Assembly: GCF_015477805.1 (NCBI RefSeq)
Contig: NZ_JADLQL010000002.1
Location: 1,240,001-1,304,000 of the forward strand
DNA from: Nocardia flavorosea
Lineage (GTDB): Bacteria > Actinomycetota > Actinomycetes > Mycobacteriales > Mycobacteriaceae
DNA length: 64,000 nucleotides
Reading direction: 5' to 3'
Positions 23,689 through 32,469 of the stretch are shown here, in pieces. Position numbers and translations under genes: made by a program. Under the pieces are notes generated by a model that was not told the DNA's origin, made no database searches, and was given only the letters and a program-made list of their open reading frames with translations. How positions within the stretch are numbered: the first letter of the stretch is position 1; each line of letters begins with the position of its first letter.

Positions 23689-26040
23689 TCACGGCACCGG
23701 AACGGTAACGCCGGGCAGTATTTCGACCACCCGGGGTGGCGGCGGAGGGGGCGGCGGTGGCGGCGCGATGATCGGCGGGGCGGGGGCGGGCGGTTCGGGC
23801 TGGGGTGGGGGTACCGGTTCGGGTTGGTACTCCGGTTCGGGTACATACGGTTCGGAGGCCGGTGGGATCACGATGAACGGCTGCTGCTGTTGCTGCGGCT
23901 CCGGCTCCGGCTGCTGCGGCGGATTGAGGATGTCGTACGGGTTACCCTGCGGCTGCGGCTGCGGCTGCGGCCGCGGGTTCGTGGCCGGTGCCGGCGGTGC
24001 GGGGGGCGGGTTGCCGAGCTGCTCCACGGGCGTTCCGTCGAGTGCACCGTCCATGGTCTGCTTCCAGATATCGGAGGGGAGCCCGGAACCGTAGACCCGG
24101 CCGCCGCCGGCCGTCCTGATCGGCAGATTGCTTTCGGTGCCGACCCATACCGCGGTCGACAGCGAGGGGGTGAAACCGACCATCCAGGCGTCCTTGTTCT
24201 CGCCGGTGTCGCCCAGCTGGGTGGTGCCGGTTTTGGCGGCCGACGGGCGCCCGTTCAAACCGTGCCGATTGGAATAGTCGGCGATCGGCAGCATGGCCGT
24301 GGCGGTCCGGGCCGCGATATCCGGGGAGATGCGCTGTTCGGAGGGTGCCGGTTGTTCTCCGGTCTGCTGCTCCGGATCGCTGCTGCGGTCCAGCAGCACC
24401 CGGCCGTCGCCGCGAACGACCCGCTGGACGAAGTACGGCTCGTGATAGCGGCCCCCGCCGGCGATGGTCGCATAGGCCGATGCCATATCCAGCGGGCGGA
24501 CCAGATAGGTGCCCAGCACGATCGACGGCATGGTGGCGCCGCCCATCTCGGTCAGCGACTTCCCCGGCACGCCGGGAATATCATGCGGTATTCCGGCCTG
24601 GTGCGCGGCATCTGCGATGGCCTGTGGACCGTTGTGCATAGCGAGGGTGAGCCGGTAGAAGCTCGTGTTGAGCGATCGTTTGAACGCTTCCGAGAGCGGG
24701 CAGGTACCGCAGGATTCGTCCTCGACATTGTGTACGTCGACGCCGTTGACGGTCACCGGCGCGCTGTCGAACGCGCGGGACAACGGAATGCCCTGCTGTA
24801 GCGCGGCCACCACCGCGAAGGTCTTGAACGCCGAACCGGTCTGCACCGGCGCCTGGGCGAAATCGAAGCCGACACCGTCGGCACCGCCGTAGTAGGCGCG
24901 CACCGCACCCGACCGCGGATCGATGGATACCACCGCGCTCCGCAGTTCGGGCGGCTGCCCGTTCAAATTCTCGGTGGCGGCCGCCTGCGCGGCCTGTTGT
25001 GCTTTCGCATCGATCGTGGTGACGATCCGCAAGGCGCCGGTGTTCACCTCTTCCTGCGATATCCCGGCGGCCGCCAGCTCGCGCATCACCTGGCCCTTGA
25101 TATGCCCCTCCGGGCCGCGCTCGACGATGTTCTCGTCGAAGACCGGCGGCGGGATCGTGGGCGGGAAAACCACTGTGCCGCGTTCACCGGGCGCCAGCGA
25201 CCCCATGGCGACCATGCCGTTGAGAACATAGTTCCAGCGATGCAGCAGCTGCGGGAGTTTGGTCTGCGGATCCAGCCCGGACGGGGAGCGGATGAGCGCG
25301 GCCAGAACTGCCCCTTCGGCGATGGACAGGTCGGCGACCGATTTGCCGAAGTAGGCCTGTGCGCCCTCCTCGATCCCGTAGGCGCCGCGCCCGAAGTAGA
25401 TGGTGTTCAGGTAGGCGTGCAGGATCTCGTCTTTACTCCATTCCCGGGCCATCTTCGCGGAGATGATCAGCTCGTGCGCCTTACGGCTCACGGTACGTTC
25501 GGGCCCCAGAAAGGCGTTCTTGACGTACTGCTGGGTGATGGTGGAACCGCCGCCGGCGTCGGCTCGGCCCAGGGCGTTGTCACGCAGAGCGCGCAGCATA
25601 CCCGTGGGGGAGAATCCGGGGTTGTCGTAGAAGTTTCGGTCCTCCGCGGAAAGTACGGCGTCGCGTACGTGCACGGGCACCTGGTCCAGCAGTACCGGGG
25701 TGCGATTGCCCTCGGGCGGCACCACCGTGGCCAGTTCCGTGGTGCCGTCGGAGGCGGTGATGGTGGCGGTCTGGTTCACCGGCACGGTCCCGGCCGCCGG
25801 GATCTCCGCACTCCAGTACACCAGCGCCACCAGTAGAGCGGGGACGGCGATCAGGATGATGAACAACCACAGCAGCAGGTGGCGGATGCGCTGGCCCCGG
25901 CTGCGGGGCGGGCGGCGGTACTGCGGGGGCCGGGGCGGCCGGGGTCGCACACCGGTATCGAGCTGGTTCCAACCGGCGAGCGACGGATACTGCGGCGATT
26001 TGGGAGTGTTGTGGCCACGCGGGGGTCGGAACGAGCTCAC
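23689..26040 (-). CDS. Second class A penicillin-binding protein
   Basis: A 783-residue class A PBP paralogous to the PonA1-like gene. It has a short basic N-terminus, a membrane segment (LLLWLFIILIAVPALLVALV), a transglycosylase domain (SAEDRNFYDNPGFS; GGSTITQQYVKNAF) and a transpeptidase domain with SAFK, SLN and KTGTTQLGDTG. The C-terminus is a Pro/Gln/Glu-rich extracytoplasmic tail ending VEILPGVTVPVP. GTG at 26040 is preferred because GGAGG is eight bases upstream; ATG at 26046 lies inside the ribosome site. Its presence about 6 kb from the PonA1-like gene is an actinomycete duplication. Function: peptidoglycan glycan-strand polymerisation and cross-linking at the cell surface. Confidence 0.92.
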   Translation of the reverse strand: MSSFRPPRGHNTPKSPQYPSLAGWNQLDTGVRPRPPRPPQYRRPPRSRGQRIRHLLLWLFIILIAVPALLVALVYWSAEIPAAGTVPVNQTATITASDGTTELATVVPPEGNRTPVLLDQVPVHVRDAVLSAEDRNFYDNPGFSPTGMLRALRDNALGRADAGGGSTITQQYVKNAFLGPERTVSRKAHELIISAKMAREWSKDEILHAYLNTIYFGRGAYGIEEGAQAYFGKSVADLSIAEGAVLAALIRSPSGLDPQTKLPQLLHRWNYVLNGMVAMGSLAPGERGTVVFPPTIPPPVFDENIVERGPEGHIKGQVMRELAAAGISQEEVNTGALRIVTTIDAKAQQAAQAAATENLNGQPPELRSAVVSIDPRSGAVRAYYGGADGVGFDFAQAPVQTGSAFKTFAVVAALQQGIPLSRAFDSAPVTVNGVDVHNVEDESCGTCPLSEAFKRSLNTSFYRLTLAMHNGPQAIADAAHQAGIPHDIPGVPGKSLTEMGGATMPSIVLGTYLVRPLDMASAYATIAGGGRYHEPYFVQRVVRGDGRVLLDRSSDPEQQTGEQPAPSEQRISPDIAARTATAMLPIADYSNRHGLNGRPSAAKTGTTQLGDTGENKDAWMVGFTPSLSTAVWVGTESNLPIRTAGGGRVYGSGLPSDIWKQTMDGALDGTPVEQLGNPPPAPPAPATNPRPQPQPQPQGNPYDILNPPQQPEPEPQQQQQPFIVIPPASEPYVPEPEYQPEPVPPPQPEPPAPAPPIIAPPPPPPPPPPRVVEILPGVTVPVP

Positions 26041-26108
26041 GATCATCTCCTCCCGGAGCGTCGGAAAAACTCAGGCGCACCACCGCCCGACCACAGGATA
26101 CCCAGTGA

Positions 26109-26996
26109 TCAGCTTTTGACTCCGCCGGCAGTGAGCCCGGAAATGATGCGTCGCTGGAACACCAGTACCAGAATCACCAGCGGTACGGTCACCAGTGTGC
26201 CCGCCGCCATAATCGACGCATAGGGTTCTACCTGGGGATTGTTCCCGGAGAAACGGGCGATGGCCACTGTCACCGGTTCCGTGTCGCTACCGGAGAGCAC
26301 CCGGGCGAGCAGATACTCGTTGACGGCGGCGATGAACGCCAAGATCGCGGTGGTGAACACGGCGGGCGCGGCCAGCGGCAGCATCACCAGCCGGAAGGCC
26401 TGCAATTTGGTGGCGCCGTCGATCCGGGCGGCCTCTTCGAGCTCCCACGGCAGATCGGCGAAGAACGACGCCAGAATGTAGACCGTCAGCGGCAGTACGA
26501 AGGAGATATTGGGCAGGATCAACGCCTGGTACTTGCCGATCCAGCCGATATCGGTGAACAGCTGGAACAGCGGGGTCACCAGGACGACCACCGGGAACAT
26601 CGACGCGCTCAGGATCACCCCCGACACCAGGTAGCGGCCCTTGAAGTTGAGCCGCGCCAGCGCGTAGGCCGCCATAACTCCGATGACCAGCGCGATCGCG
26701 GTACTGGCCGCGCCGATGATGACACTGTTCAGCAGTGCCTTGCCGAAATCGTTACCCCGGCTGGTGTCGAAGACGTCGCGGAAATTCTCCAGGGTGATGT
26801 GGGTGGGCCACGGGGTGGGGTCGAAGGTGTAGGCGGGGTCGCGGAACGCGGTTACCGCCATCCAATAGAACGGTCCCAGACCCCAGAGCAGCACGATCAA
26901 CGCGCCCACGTAGATACGGGCCGAACCGAGCCGGCGTCGCCAGGACCGGCGGGGCCGGGCGGGGGTGCCGGTTTGCTGTGTAGTCACCGCGGTCAT
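26109..26996 (-). CDS. sugB: Carbohydrate ABC importer permease, SugB-like
   Basis: A 295-residue MalG-type permease with six membrane segments. The cytoplasmic coupling loop is ELEEAARIDGATKLQAF (the EAA motif), which docks the ATPase. It overlaps the upstream SugA-like permease by four bases. Mycobacterial LpqY-SugABC imports trehalose released from glycolipids, and the neighbouring lipoprotein resembles LpqY, so a trehalose or related disaccharide substrate is inferred. The last gene of the lpqY-sugA-sugB operon; the usual sugC is not next to it. Confidence 0.87.
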   Translation of the reverse strand: MTAVTTQQTGTPARPRRSWRRRLGSARIYVGALIVLLWGLGPFYWMAVTAFRDPAYTFDPTPWPTHITLENFRDVFDTSRGNDFGKALLNSVIIGAASTAIALVIGVMAAYALARLNFKGRYLVSGVILSASMFPVVVLVTPLFQLFTDIGWIGKYQALILPNISFVLPLTVYILASFFADLPWELEEAARIDGATKLQAFRLVMLPLAAPAVFTTAILAFIAAVNEYLLARVLSGSDTEPVTVAIARFSGNNPQVEPYASIMAAGTLVTVPLVILVLVFQRRIISGLTAGGVKS

Positions 26997-28027
26997 GCCT
27001 TCCGCTGCTCTTCCTGCGTCCGCACTGCGTTCGCGCCCAGTACCTTCACCAGGACGAAGGCTGCCGCGAAGATCAATAGGAAGGTGATCGTCGAGAGTGC
27101 CGCCGCGCTGTTGGGACCCTGCCTGGTCTGCTCGACCACCAGAATCGACAAGGTCCGGGTGGCGGGCAGGTTATCGGTCATGATGGCGGGCAGGTCGTAC
27201 ATGCGCAGCGCGTCCATGGTGCGGAACAGCACCGCGACCAGCAGCGCCGGTTTCAGCAGCGGCATGGTCACCTGCGTGAACCGCTGCCAGGCCGAGGCGC
27301 CGTCGACCCGGGCCGCCTCGTACACATCGTTCGGGATGATCTGCAGCCCGGCCAGCAGCAGCAGCGCCACGAACGGCGCGGTTTTCCACACGTCGGCGGC
27401 GATTACCGCGAAACGGGCGGGCCAGGTATCGGAGGTCCACAGGATCTCGGTGCCGAAAATGGTGTTGACCAGGCCGTCGTACTGGAACATGAATTCCCAC
27501 AGCCGGGCCGTCACCGCGGTCGGGATGGCCCACGGGATCAGCACCGCCGCCCGCAGCAGCGCCCGGCCGCGGAAAGTCTTGCCCATGACGATCGCCATTG
27601 CGAGCCCGATCGCGACCTCGAGCGTCACCGTCACCACGGCGAAGAACAGGGTCACCCCGACGGCGCCCCAGAACTCGGCACCCAGGTTGCCGGTGGGGCA
27701 TTCGGTGACGCCGCCGGTGATCACCTGGCATTGGCCGACCAGCCAGTGCAGGTAGTTGTAGAAGGTGCTTTCCCCGTTGTCGACGAAGCGGCCGGTCACG
27801 GCGTCGAGTTGATCGTCGTAATGGAACGACATCCACAGCGCCCGCAGCACCGGATACCCGATGACCACGGCGAGGGCTATCAGTACCGGCGCAACGAACA
27901 ACCACGCCCGGCCAGTCATCCGCGCTTCGTCGCGCAGCCTGCTGACCTTCCCGCCGGTACGCGCTGCGTTCGCGGGTTTTTCTGTACGGACCGACGCCTG
28001 TGCGTCCGTTCCGGAAGGATCCGACAC
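26993..28027 (-). CDS. sugA: Carbohydrate ABC importer permease, SugA-like
   Basis: A 344-residue MalF-type permease. It has six membrane segments, a periplasmic loop after the first, and the coupling motif VYEAARVDGASAWQRF. The N-terminal cytosolic stretch of about 40 residues is polar. Overlaps the SugB-like gene by four bases and follows the LpqY-like lipoprotein gene by 40 bases. Role: membrane half of a disaccharide importer, paired with SugB-like permease. Confidence 0.87.
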   Translation of the reverse strand: MSDPSGTDAQASVRTEKPANAARTGGKVSRLRDEARMTGRAWLFVAPVLIALAVVIGYPVLRALWMSFHYDDQLDAVTGRFVDNGESTFYNYLHWLVGQCQVITGGVTECPTGNLGAEFWGAVGVTLFFAVVTVTLEVAIGLAMAIVMGKTFRGRALLRAAVLIPWAIPTAVTARLWEFMFQYDGLVNTIFGTEILWTSDTWPARFAVIAADVWKTAPFVALLLLAGLQIIPNDVYEAARVDGASAWQRFTQVTMPLLKPALLVAVLFRTMDALRMYDLPAIMTDNLPATRTLSILVVEQTRQGPNSAAALSTITFLLIFAAAFVLVKVLGANAVRTQEEQRKA

Positions 28028-28067
28028 CGTTCTCTCTCCTGGCTCGCCGGGTCCGGTTGAACAGTAA

Positions 28068-29351
28068 CTACGATCCGGCCGTCTCGATACCCTTCTGCAT
28101 GCCGATGATCGCGTCGTTCACGGACTTGGTTCCGGTCAGGGCAGCATATGCGTTGTCCTGAATGGCTTTGGACACCGCCGGATAGAACGGGGTGACCGGT
28201 CGGGGCACCGCGCTGGCGATGGAATCCTCGAGGGCAGGCAGGTACGGCATCTTGGCGATGAGCGCCGGATCGTCGTAGGTGGAAGCCCGCACCGGGGGCA
28301 GTGCGCCGGAGGCGATGATGTGCTGCGCCTCTTCACTGATCAGGTATTTCAGGAAGTCCAGTGCGGTGGCCTTGTTCTCGGAGTACGCGCTGATCGCGGC
28401 GTTGTAGCCGCCGAGGGTGGAGGCGCCGATACCGGTATCGCCGGGCAGCGGCGCCACACCGAATTTGTCCTTCACCGCCGACGCTTCGGAGGAGGCGTCA
28501 CCGTAGGTGGACGGCCAGCTCCGCAGGAACATGAGTTTGCCCTGGGTGAAGGCGGCGCCGCTCTCCGGCTCCTGGAAAGTGATCGCTTCGCGGGGGATAT
28601 CGCCGGCTTTGTAGGCATCCACCAACTGCTGGAGCCCGGCTCGTGATTCGGCACTGTTCACCGTCGGGGTGCGGCCGTCGGTGCCGACGAACGTGCCGCC
28701 GAACGCGTTGATCACCTCGGCGGTGTTCACCGTCAAACCCTCGTACGGCGCGAATTGGCCCGCATAGCAGCCGATCTGCTGCTCCCGCGCGATCGGGCAG
28801 CTGGCCAGCATCTCCGACCAGGTGCGGGGCGGGTTGGGGACCAGATCCTTGCGGTAGAACAGCAGGCCACCGTTGGTGTTGCGGGGGGCGGCGTAGAGCG
28901 TGCCGTTGTAGGTGGCGCTGGCGACCGGCGGAGACAGCAGCGGGGCGGTGTCGATCGTGAACTGGCCCTCCAGCGGCTGGATCCAGCCCTTGGCGGCGAA
29001 CTCCGCGGTCCACGGGACGTCCAGCGCCACCACGTCGTAGTCCGGTGATTTCGCCCGCATATGTTCGACCAGATCGTCGTACTGGGCGGAGGCGTCGTTC
29101 GACTGTTCCTTGTAGGTGACCTGTTCGTCGGGGTGGGTGGCGTTCCAGCGGTCGATCAGCTGTTTCACCGCACCGGTTTCGGTGGTGTCCTTACCTTCGA
29201 CGTAGGTGATCGGGCCGCGGCCGTCCTGGTTGCGGCTGAGCTGCTCATCGGTATCGCTGGTGTTGCACGCGGTGGCAAAGGTCACAGTCAGCAGCGCGAT
29301 CGGCCATAGCACGAGCGCGGCACGTAGAGACGGCACCTTCTTGAAAGCCAT
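28068..29351 (-). CDS. lpqY: Trehalose-type solute-binding lipoprotein, LpqY-like
   Basis: A 427-residue extracellular sugar-binding lipoprotein. The signal peptide runs from MAFKKVPSLRAAL to the lipobox FATAC (Cys about residue 29). The mature protein shows the class-1 fold signatures VVALDVPWTAEFAAKGW and LYAAPRNTNGGLLFYRKDLV, close to the corresponding LpqY pieces I recall. ATG at 29351 is chosen because it gives a proper signal peptide with GGAG upstream; the open frame extends to 29453 without one. Substrate trehalose is inferred from the family. First gene of the operon with SugA- and SugB-like permeases. Confidence 0.87.
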   Translation of the reverse strand: MAFKKVPSLRAALVLWPIALLTVTFATACNTSDTDEQLSRNQDGRGPITYVEGKDTTETGAVKQLIDRWNATHPDEQVTYKEQSNDASAQYDDLVEHMRAKSPDYDVVALDVPWTAEFAAKGWIQPLEGQFTIDTAPLLSPPVASATYNGTLYAAPRNTNGGLLFYRKDLVPNPPRTWSEMLASCPIAREQQIGCYAGQFAPYEGLTVNTAEVINAFGGTFVGTDGRTPTVNSAESRAGLQQLVDAYKAGDIPREAITFQEPESGAAFTQGKLMFLRSWPSTYGDASSEASAVKDKFGVAPLPGDTGIGASTLGGYNAAISAYSENKATALDFLKYLISEEAQHIIASGALPPVRASTYDDPALIAKMPYLPALEDSIASAVPRPVTPFYPAVSKAIQDNAYAALTGTKSVNDAIIGMQKGIETAGS

Positions 29352-29590
29352 CGCGGAACTCCAAGGTCGACACGTGAGCGGCAGCACAAGGCAACATACA
29401 TGGTGTGAACGTCGCGTGGGGGGTAGTCCTGTGGCGAACGGGATCCCGCTCACTACCCGGCCATCGGCCGACAGTCCCGGAATTCACTCCGAGCGCAGGT
29501 AGGCGGGCCGCGCCGGATCGGAGCGGTGCGTACCCCGCCGTTCGCGCCCGGCGGCGGTCGGGGCCGCCGGCGGGATTAGGCTGGGTCGCG

Positions 29591-30460
29591 ATGTCGACCG
29601 CGAACGCAGTATCCGAACGCCTGCTCACCAGGATCGGTGGACTGCTGCGCCAGGCCGAGGGCACCGATAACGAACACGAGGCCGAAGCCTTCATGGCCGC
29701 CGCCCAACGGCTCGCCACCCGTTCGTCGATAGATCTCGCGGTGGCCCGGACGCACACCCGGGAGCGGGAGCGCGGGGCGACGCTCATCCAGCGGATGATC
29801 CCGATCGGCGAACCCGGTCGCAAGGGGCTGCGCACCTACGTCCAGTTGTTCGTGGCCATCGCCGATGCCAACGACGTGCGCTGCGATGTCGCCCGCACCT
29901 CCACCCAGGTGTACGCCTACGGGTACGCGGCCGATATCGATGTCTGTGAGGCGCTGTACTCCAGTCTGCTGGTGCAGATGGTGCAGGCGTCGGATCGGTA
30001 CATCAAATCCGGGGTCCACCGGTCGGCGACGATGGAGAAGGTGGTCGTCGAGCGGCGTCGCGGGCGGCGGGTGCGCCGGGTGGTCCAGGTGCCGGTTGCG
30101 GGTGTCACCGCCCGGCTGAACTTCCAGATGGCGTTCGCGGCGCGGATCGGGGTGCGGTTGGCCGCGGCCAAGCAGGAGGTGGAGCGGGCGGCCACAACCC
30201 GGGATGCGCACGCCGCCGAACCGGTCTCCGCGGAACAAGCCGCCGGGACAGCGCTCGCGTTGCGCGGCAAGGAACTCGAGCTGGCCGATTTCTACAGTCG
30301 CAACTCCGAGGCCCGCGGCACCTGGCGTGGTCCGCAGACCTCCACCGGCTACGCGCCGGATGCCCGGCAGGCCGGCGACCGGGCGGGACGCGCGGCGCGG
30401 CTGGGTTTTGCACCGGAACTGGATGCCGCGCGCGGCCGGATCGAAGGATCGGGCAGATAG
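29591..30460 (+). CDS. DUF2786 domain protein
   Basis: A 289-residue cytosolic protein. The first 45 residues (LLTRIGGLLRQAEGTDNEHE, then EAFMAAAQRLATRSSIDLA) are the DUF2786 module, which is common in phage and actinomycete proteins of unknown function. ATG at 29591 is chosen since the module begins directly after it; the open frame further upstream is not family-like. The remainder is basic. Its stop overlaps the GTG of the next gene, so the two form an operon, divergent from the LpqY-like gene. Confidence 0.83.
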   Translation: MSTANAVSERLLTRIGGLLRQAEGTDNEHEAEAFMAAAQRLATRSSIDLAVARTHTRERERGATLIQRMIPIGEPGRKGLRTYVQLFVAIADANDVRCDVARTSTQVYAYGYAADIDVCEALYSSLLVQMVQASDRYIKSGVHRSATMEKVVVERRRGRRVRRVVQVPVAGVTARLNFQMAFAARIGVRLAAAKQEVERAATTRDAHAAEPVSAEQAAGTALALRGKELELADFYSRNSEARGTWRGPQTSTGYAPDARQAGDRAGRAARLGFAPELDAARGRIEGSGR

Positions 30461-30990
30461 TGGTGCCGCGGGATTCCCAGCGCGCCAAGGTGTACGAGGC
30501 CGAACAGTTGGTGCGAGCTGTATTCGACCGGGCCGGCGAATTCGAGCACCGTACGGTCGAAATCCACGGGTCGCGCCTCACTCTGCCGGTAGAACGGAAA
30601 TTCGCCTCCGTGGAATCGGTGCAGGAGTATTGCGATCGGGTGCTACGCCTGAAGTGGGTTGCGGCGCAATGGGAGCGATCCTCGACCCCGATCCGGGTAC
30701 GTGCGCGCGCCGGAACCGCTGCCGCGCATTACGAACAAGCAGGGGCGGTGCTGGCCGTCCCGGTCTCCACACCGAAACCCGCACGCAGTACCGGCACCGG
30801 CTGGGCGCTGCGCGAACTGGTGGTGCTGCACGAAATCGCCCACCACCTCGATCCGGACCCGGTCACCGAAGCGGCCCACGGACCGCGATTCTGCGGTCGA
30901 TACATCGATCTGGTCGAGGGGGTCATCGGGCCGGAAGCGAGCTTGCTGTTGCGAATCACGCTGCACGACTGTGGAGTCCGCGTGGGTTGA
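30460..30990 (+). CDS. TIGR04338-type putative metallohydrolase
   Basis: A 176-residue protein with the zinc-peptidase signature VVLHEIAHHLDPDP near residue 124 (HExxH) and a downstream HGPRFCGRYIDLVEG supplying likely metal ligands. Matches the TIGR04338 family of small actinobacterial metallohydrolases. The start is either of two adjacent GTG codons (30460, 30463), overlapping the upstream stop. Co-transcribed with DUF2786, as in other Mycobacteriales. Substrate unknown. Confidence 0.85.
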   Translation: MVPRDSQRAKVYEAEQLVRAVFDRAGEFEHRTVEIHGSRLTLPVERKFASVESVQEYCDRVLRLKWVAAQWERSSTPIRVRARAGTAAAHYEQAGAVLAVPVSTPKPARSTGTGWALRELVVLHEIAHHLDPDPVTEAAHGPRFCGRYIDLVEGVIGPEASLLLRITLHDCGVRVG

Positions 30991-31232
30991 GTCATTGGTG
31001 ATCGGTCCCGGCCGACCGGTCGATACCCGGCGTACCGCTCGCGGGTGCCGGCACCGGAGATGTCTCGTCCCGGCGCGCCCGGTGGATCGCCACCGGGCGA
31101 TATCCTGCGGTGTACCTACGGCCGCGTCGCCGACGCGACTTCGCCGGGCTACGCATGGTGTGGGTAGTGGCGGATCGCCCGCACCCGAGCGCGACGGGGG
31201 CTGGTGGCGCGCTGCTGTCCCCGGGACGGCAG

Positions 31233-32228
31233 TCAGGATGCCCGCGAGCGCAACTGCGCGAGTACTCGGTGGAATCGTTCGGTCCACCAGGCGGTGCGTG
31301 CCGGGTCGGGGTGGCGGTAGTGCTCCAGCCGGTCGGGATCGGGGGCCGGGGCTGCCCGGGGGACCGGCAGGTATCCGTCGACCGGTCGCAGCGACGCGTC
31401 GGTGATATCGCCTTCGAACAGTGTGATCGTCCCGAGCCCGCAGGCGTGGCCGAGTTCCGGGAGAGCGCCGGCCAGGGCGAGTTGCGCGGACAAACCGACA
31501 CTGGTTTCCAAGGCGGAGGAGACCACACAGGGCAGTCCCGCGGCCTGCGCGACCTCGAGTGCCCGGCGGACACCGCCGAGCGGGGTGCATTTGATCACCG
31601 CGATATCAGCGGCCCCCGCGACCGCCACGCGCAACGGGTCTTCCGCGCGGCGAATGGATTCGTCCGCGGCGATCGGAACGGCCACCTTGCGACGCACACC
31701 GGCGAGTTCGGCGATTGTCCGGCACGGTTGTTCGGCGTACTCCAGCCCGCTCGCGGCGCGGTCCAGTTGCCGGATGCTGCGCACCGCCGTATCGACATCC
31801 CAGGCGGCGTTCGCGTCCACCCGGACCGCACCGCTGGGCCCCAGCGCCGACCGCACGGCCTCCACCCGGGCGAGATCCTCGGACAGTGAATCGGGATGGT
31901 CGGCGACCTTCACTTTCGCTGTCGAGCAGCCGGAACCGGCCACGAGTTCGTGCGCCCGTTCCGGGGACACGGCGGGAACCGTGCAGTTCACCGGAATGCG
32001 CGCGCGTACCGGCTCCGGCCAGCCCGCACTCACCTGCTCGATCGCGGTGGCCAGCCAGTTGGCGGATTCGCGGTCGTCGTATTCGGGAAACGGGCAGAAC
32101 TCCCCCCATCCCCGTGGGCCGTGGACCAGCACGCCCTCGCGTACGGTGATCCCGCGAAATCTGGACCGCATCGGAATCGCATAGACAACGAGCCGGTCGA
32201 TCTCGGGCAGTTCGGTCACTGCGCCCAC
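31233..32228 (-). CDS. menC: o-Succinylbenzoate synthase
   Basis: A 331-residue enolase-superfamily enzyme of menaquinone synthesis, dehydrating 2-succinyl-6-hydroxy-2,4-cyclohexadiene-1-carboxylate. Residues expected of the family are visible: KVKV lysine (about 126), DANAAW aspartate (about 147), AEQP glutamate, ADES aspartate and IKCTPLGG lysine. Start GTG at 32228, with an in-frame GTG nine bases in. No other men gene is in the window. The 240 bp between it and the TIGR04338 gene show no gene. Confidence 0.88.
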   Translation of the reverse strand: MGAVTELPEIDRLVVYAIPMRSRFRGITVREGVLVHGPRGWGEFCPFPEYDDRESANWLATAIEQVSAGWPEPVRARIPVNCTVPAVSPERAHELVAGSGCSTAKVKVADHPDSLSEDLARVEAVRSALGPSGAVRVDANAAWDVDTAVRSIRQLDRAASGLEYAEQPCRTIAELAGVRRKVAVPIAADESIRRAEDPLRVAVAGAADIAVIKCTPLGGVRRALEVAQAAGLPCVVSSALETSVGLSAQLALAGALPELGHACGLGTITLFEGDITDASLRPVDGYLPVPRAAPAPDPDRLEHYRHPDPARTAWWTERFHRVLAQLRSRAS

Positions 32229-32252
32229 AGTAGTCAGCGGGATGATGAAGGG

Positions 32253-32325
32253 CCATGGAGGCGGGAATCGAACCCGCGACCTCTCACACGTCGAATGAGT
32301 ACTCTACCAACTGAGCTACACCATG
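32253..32325 (-). tRNA. Atypical tRNA (anticodon positions read GAC, Val-like)
   Basis: A 73-base cloverleaf fits exactly: D-stem GCTC/GAGT, T-arm GCGGG TTCGATT CCCGC, anticodon stem CTCAT/GTGAG with loop TCGACGT, and five-base variable loop. By position the anticodon is GAC (valine). It is unusual: position 33 is C rather than U, the acceptor has C1-G72 and a U6-U67 mismatch, and the discriminator is G73 followed by CCC rather than an encoded CCA. It may be a divergent or decayed tRNA. Confidence 0.7.
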
Positions 32326-32469
32326 GCTGTGCTTCACAGTAATGCCGGAATGATTCGCGGACAACAGTTCCCATCGACTCACCGGGTTGTGGTTCCTGTC
32401 TCGAAACGGCTTTCGGGGCCGGAGCGACCCCATGGAACCCGCAGGGCCCGGTGCTTCGCGCCGCCCGGT

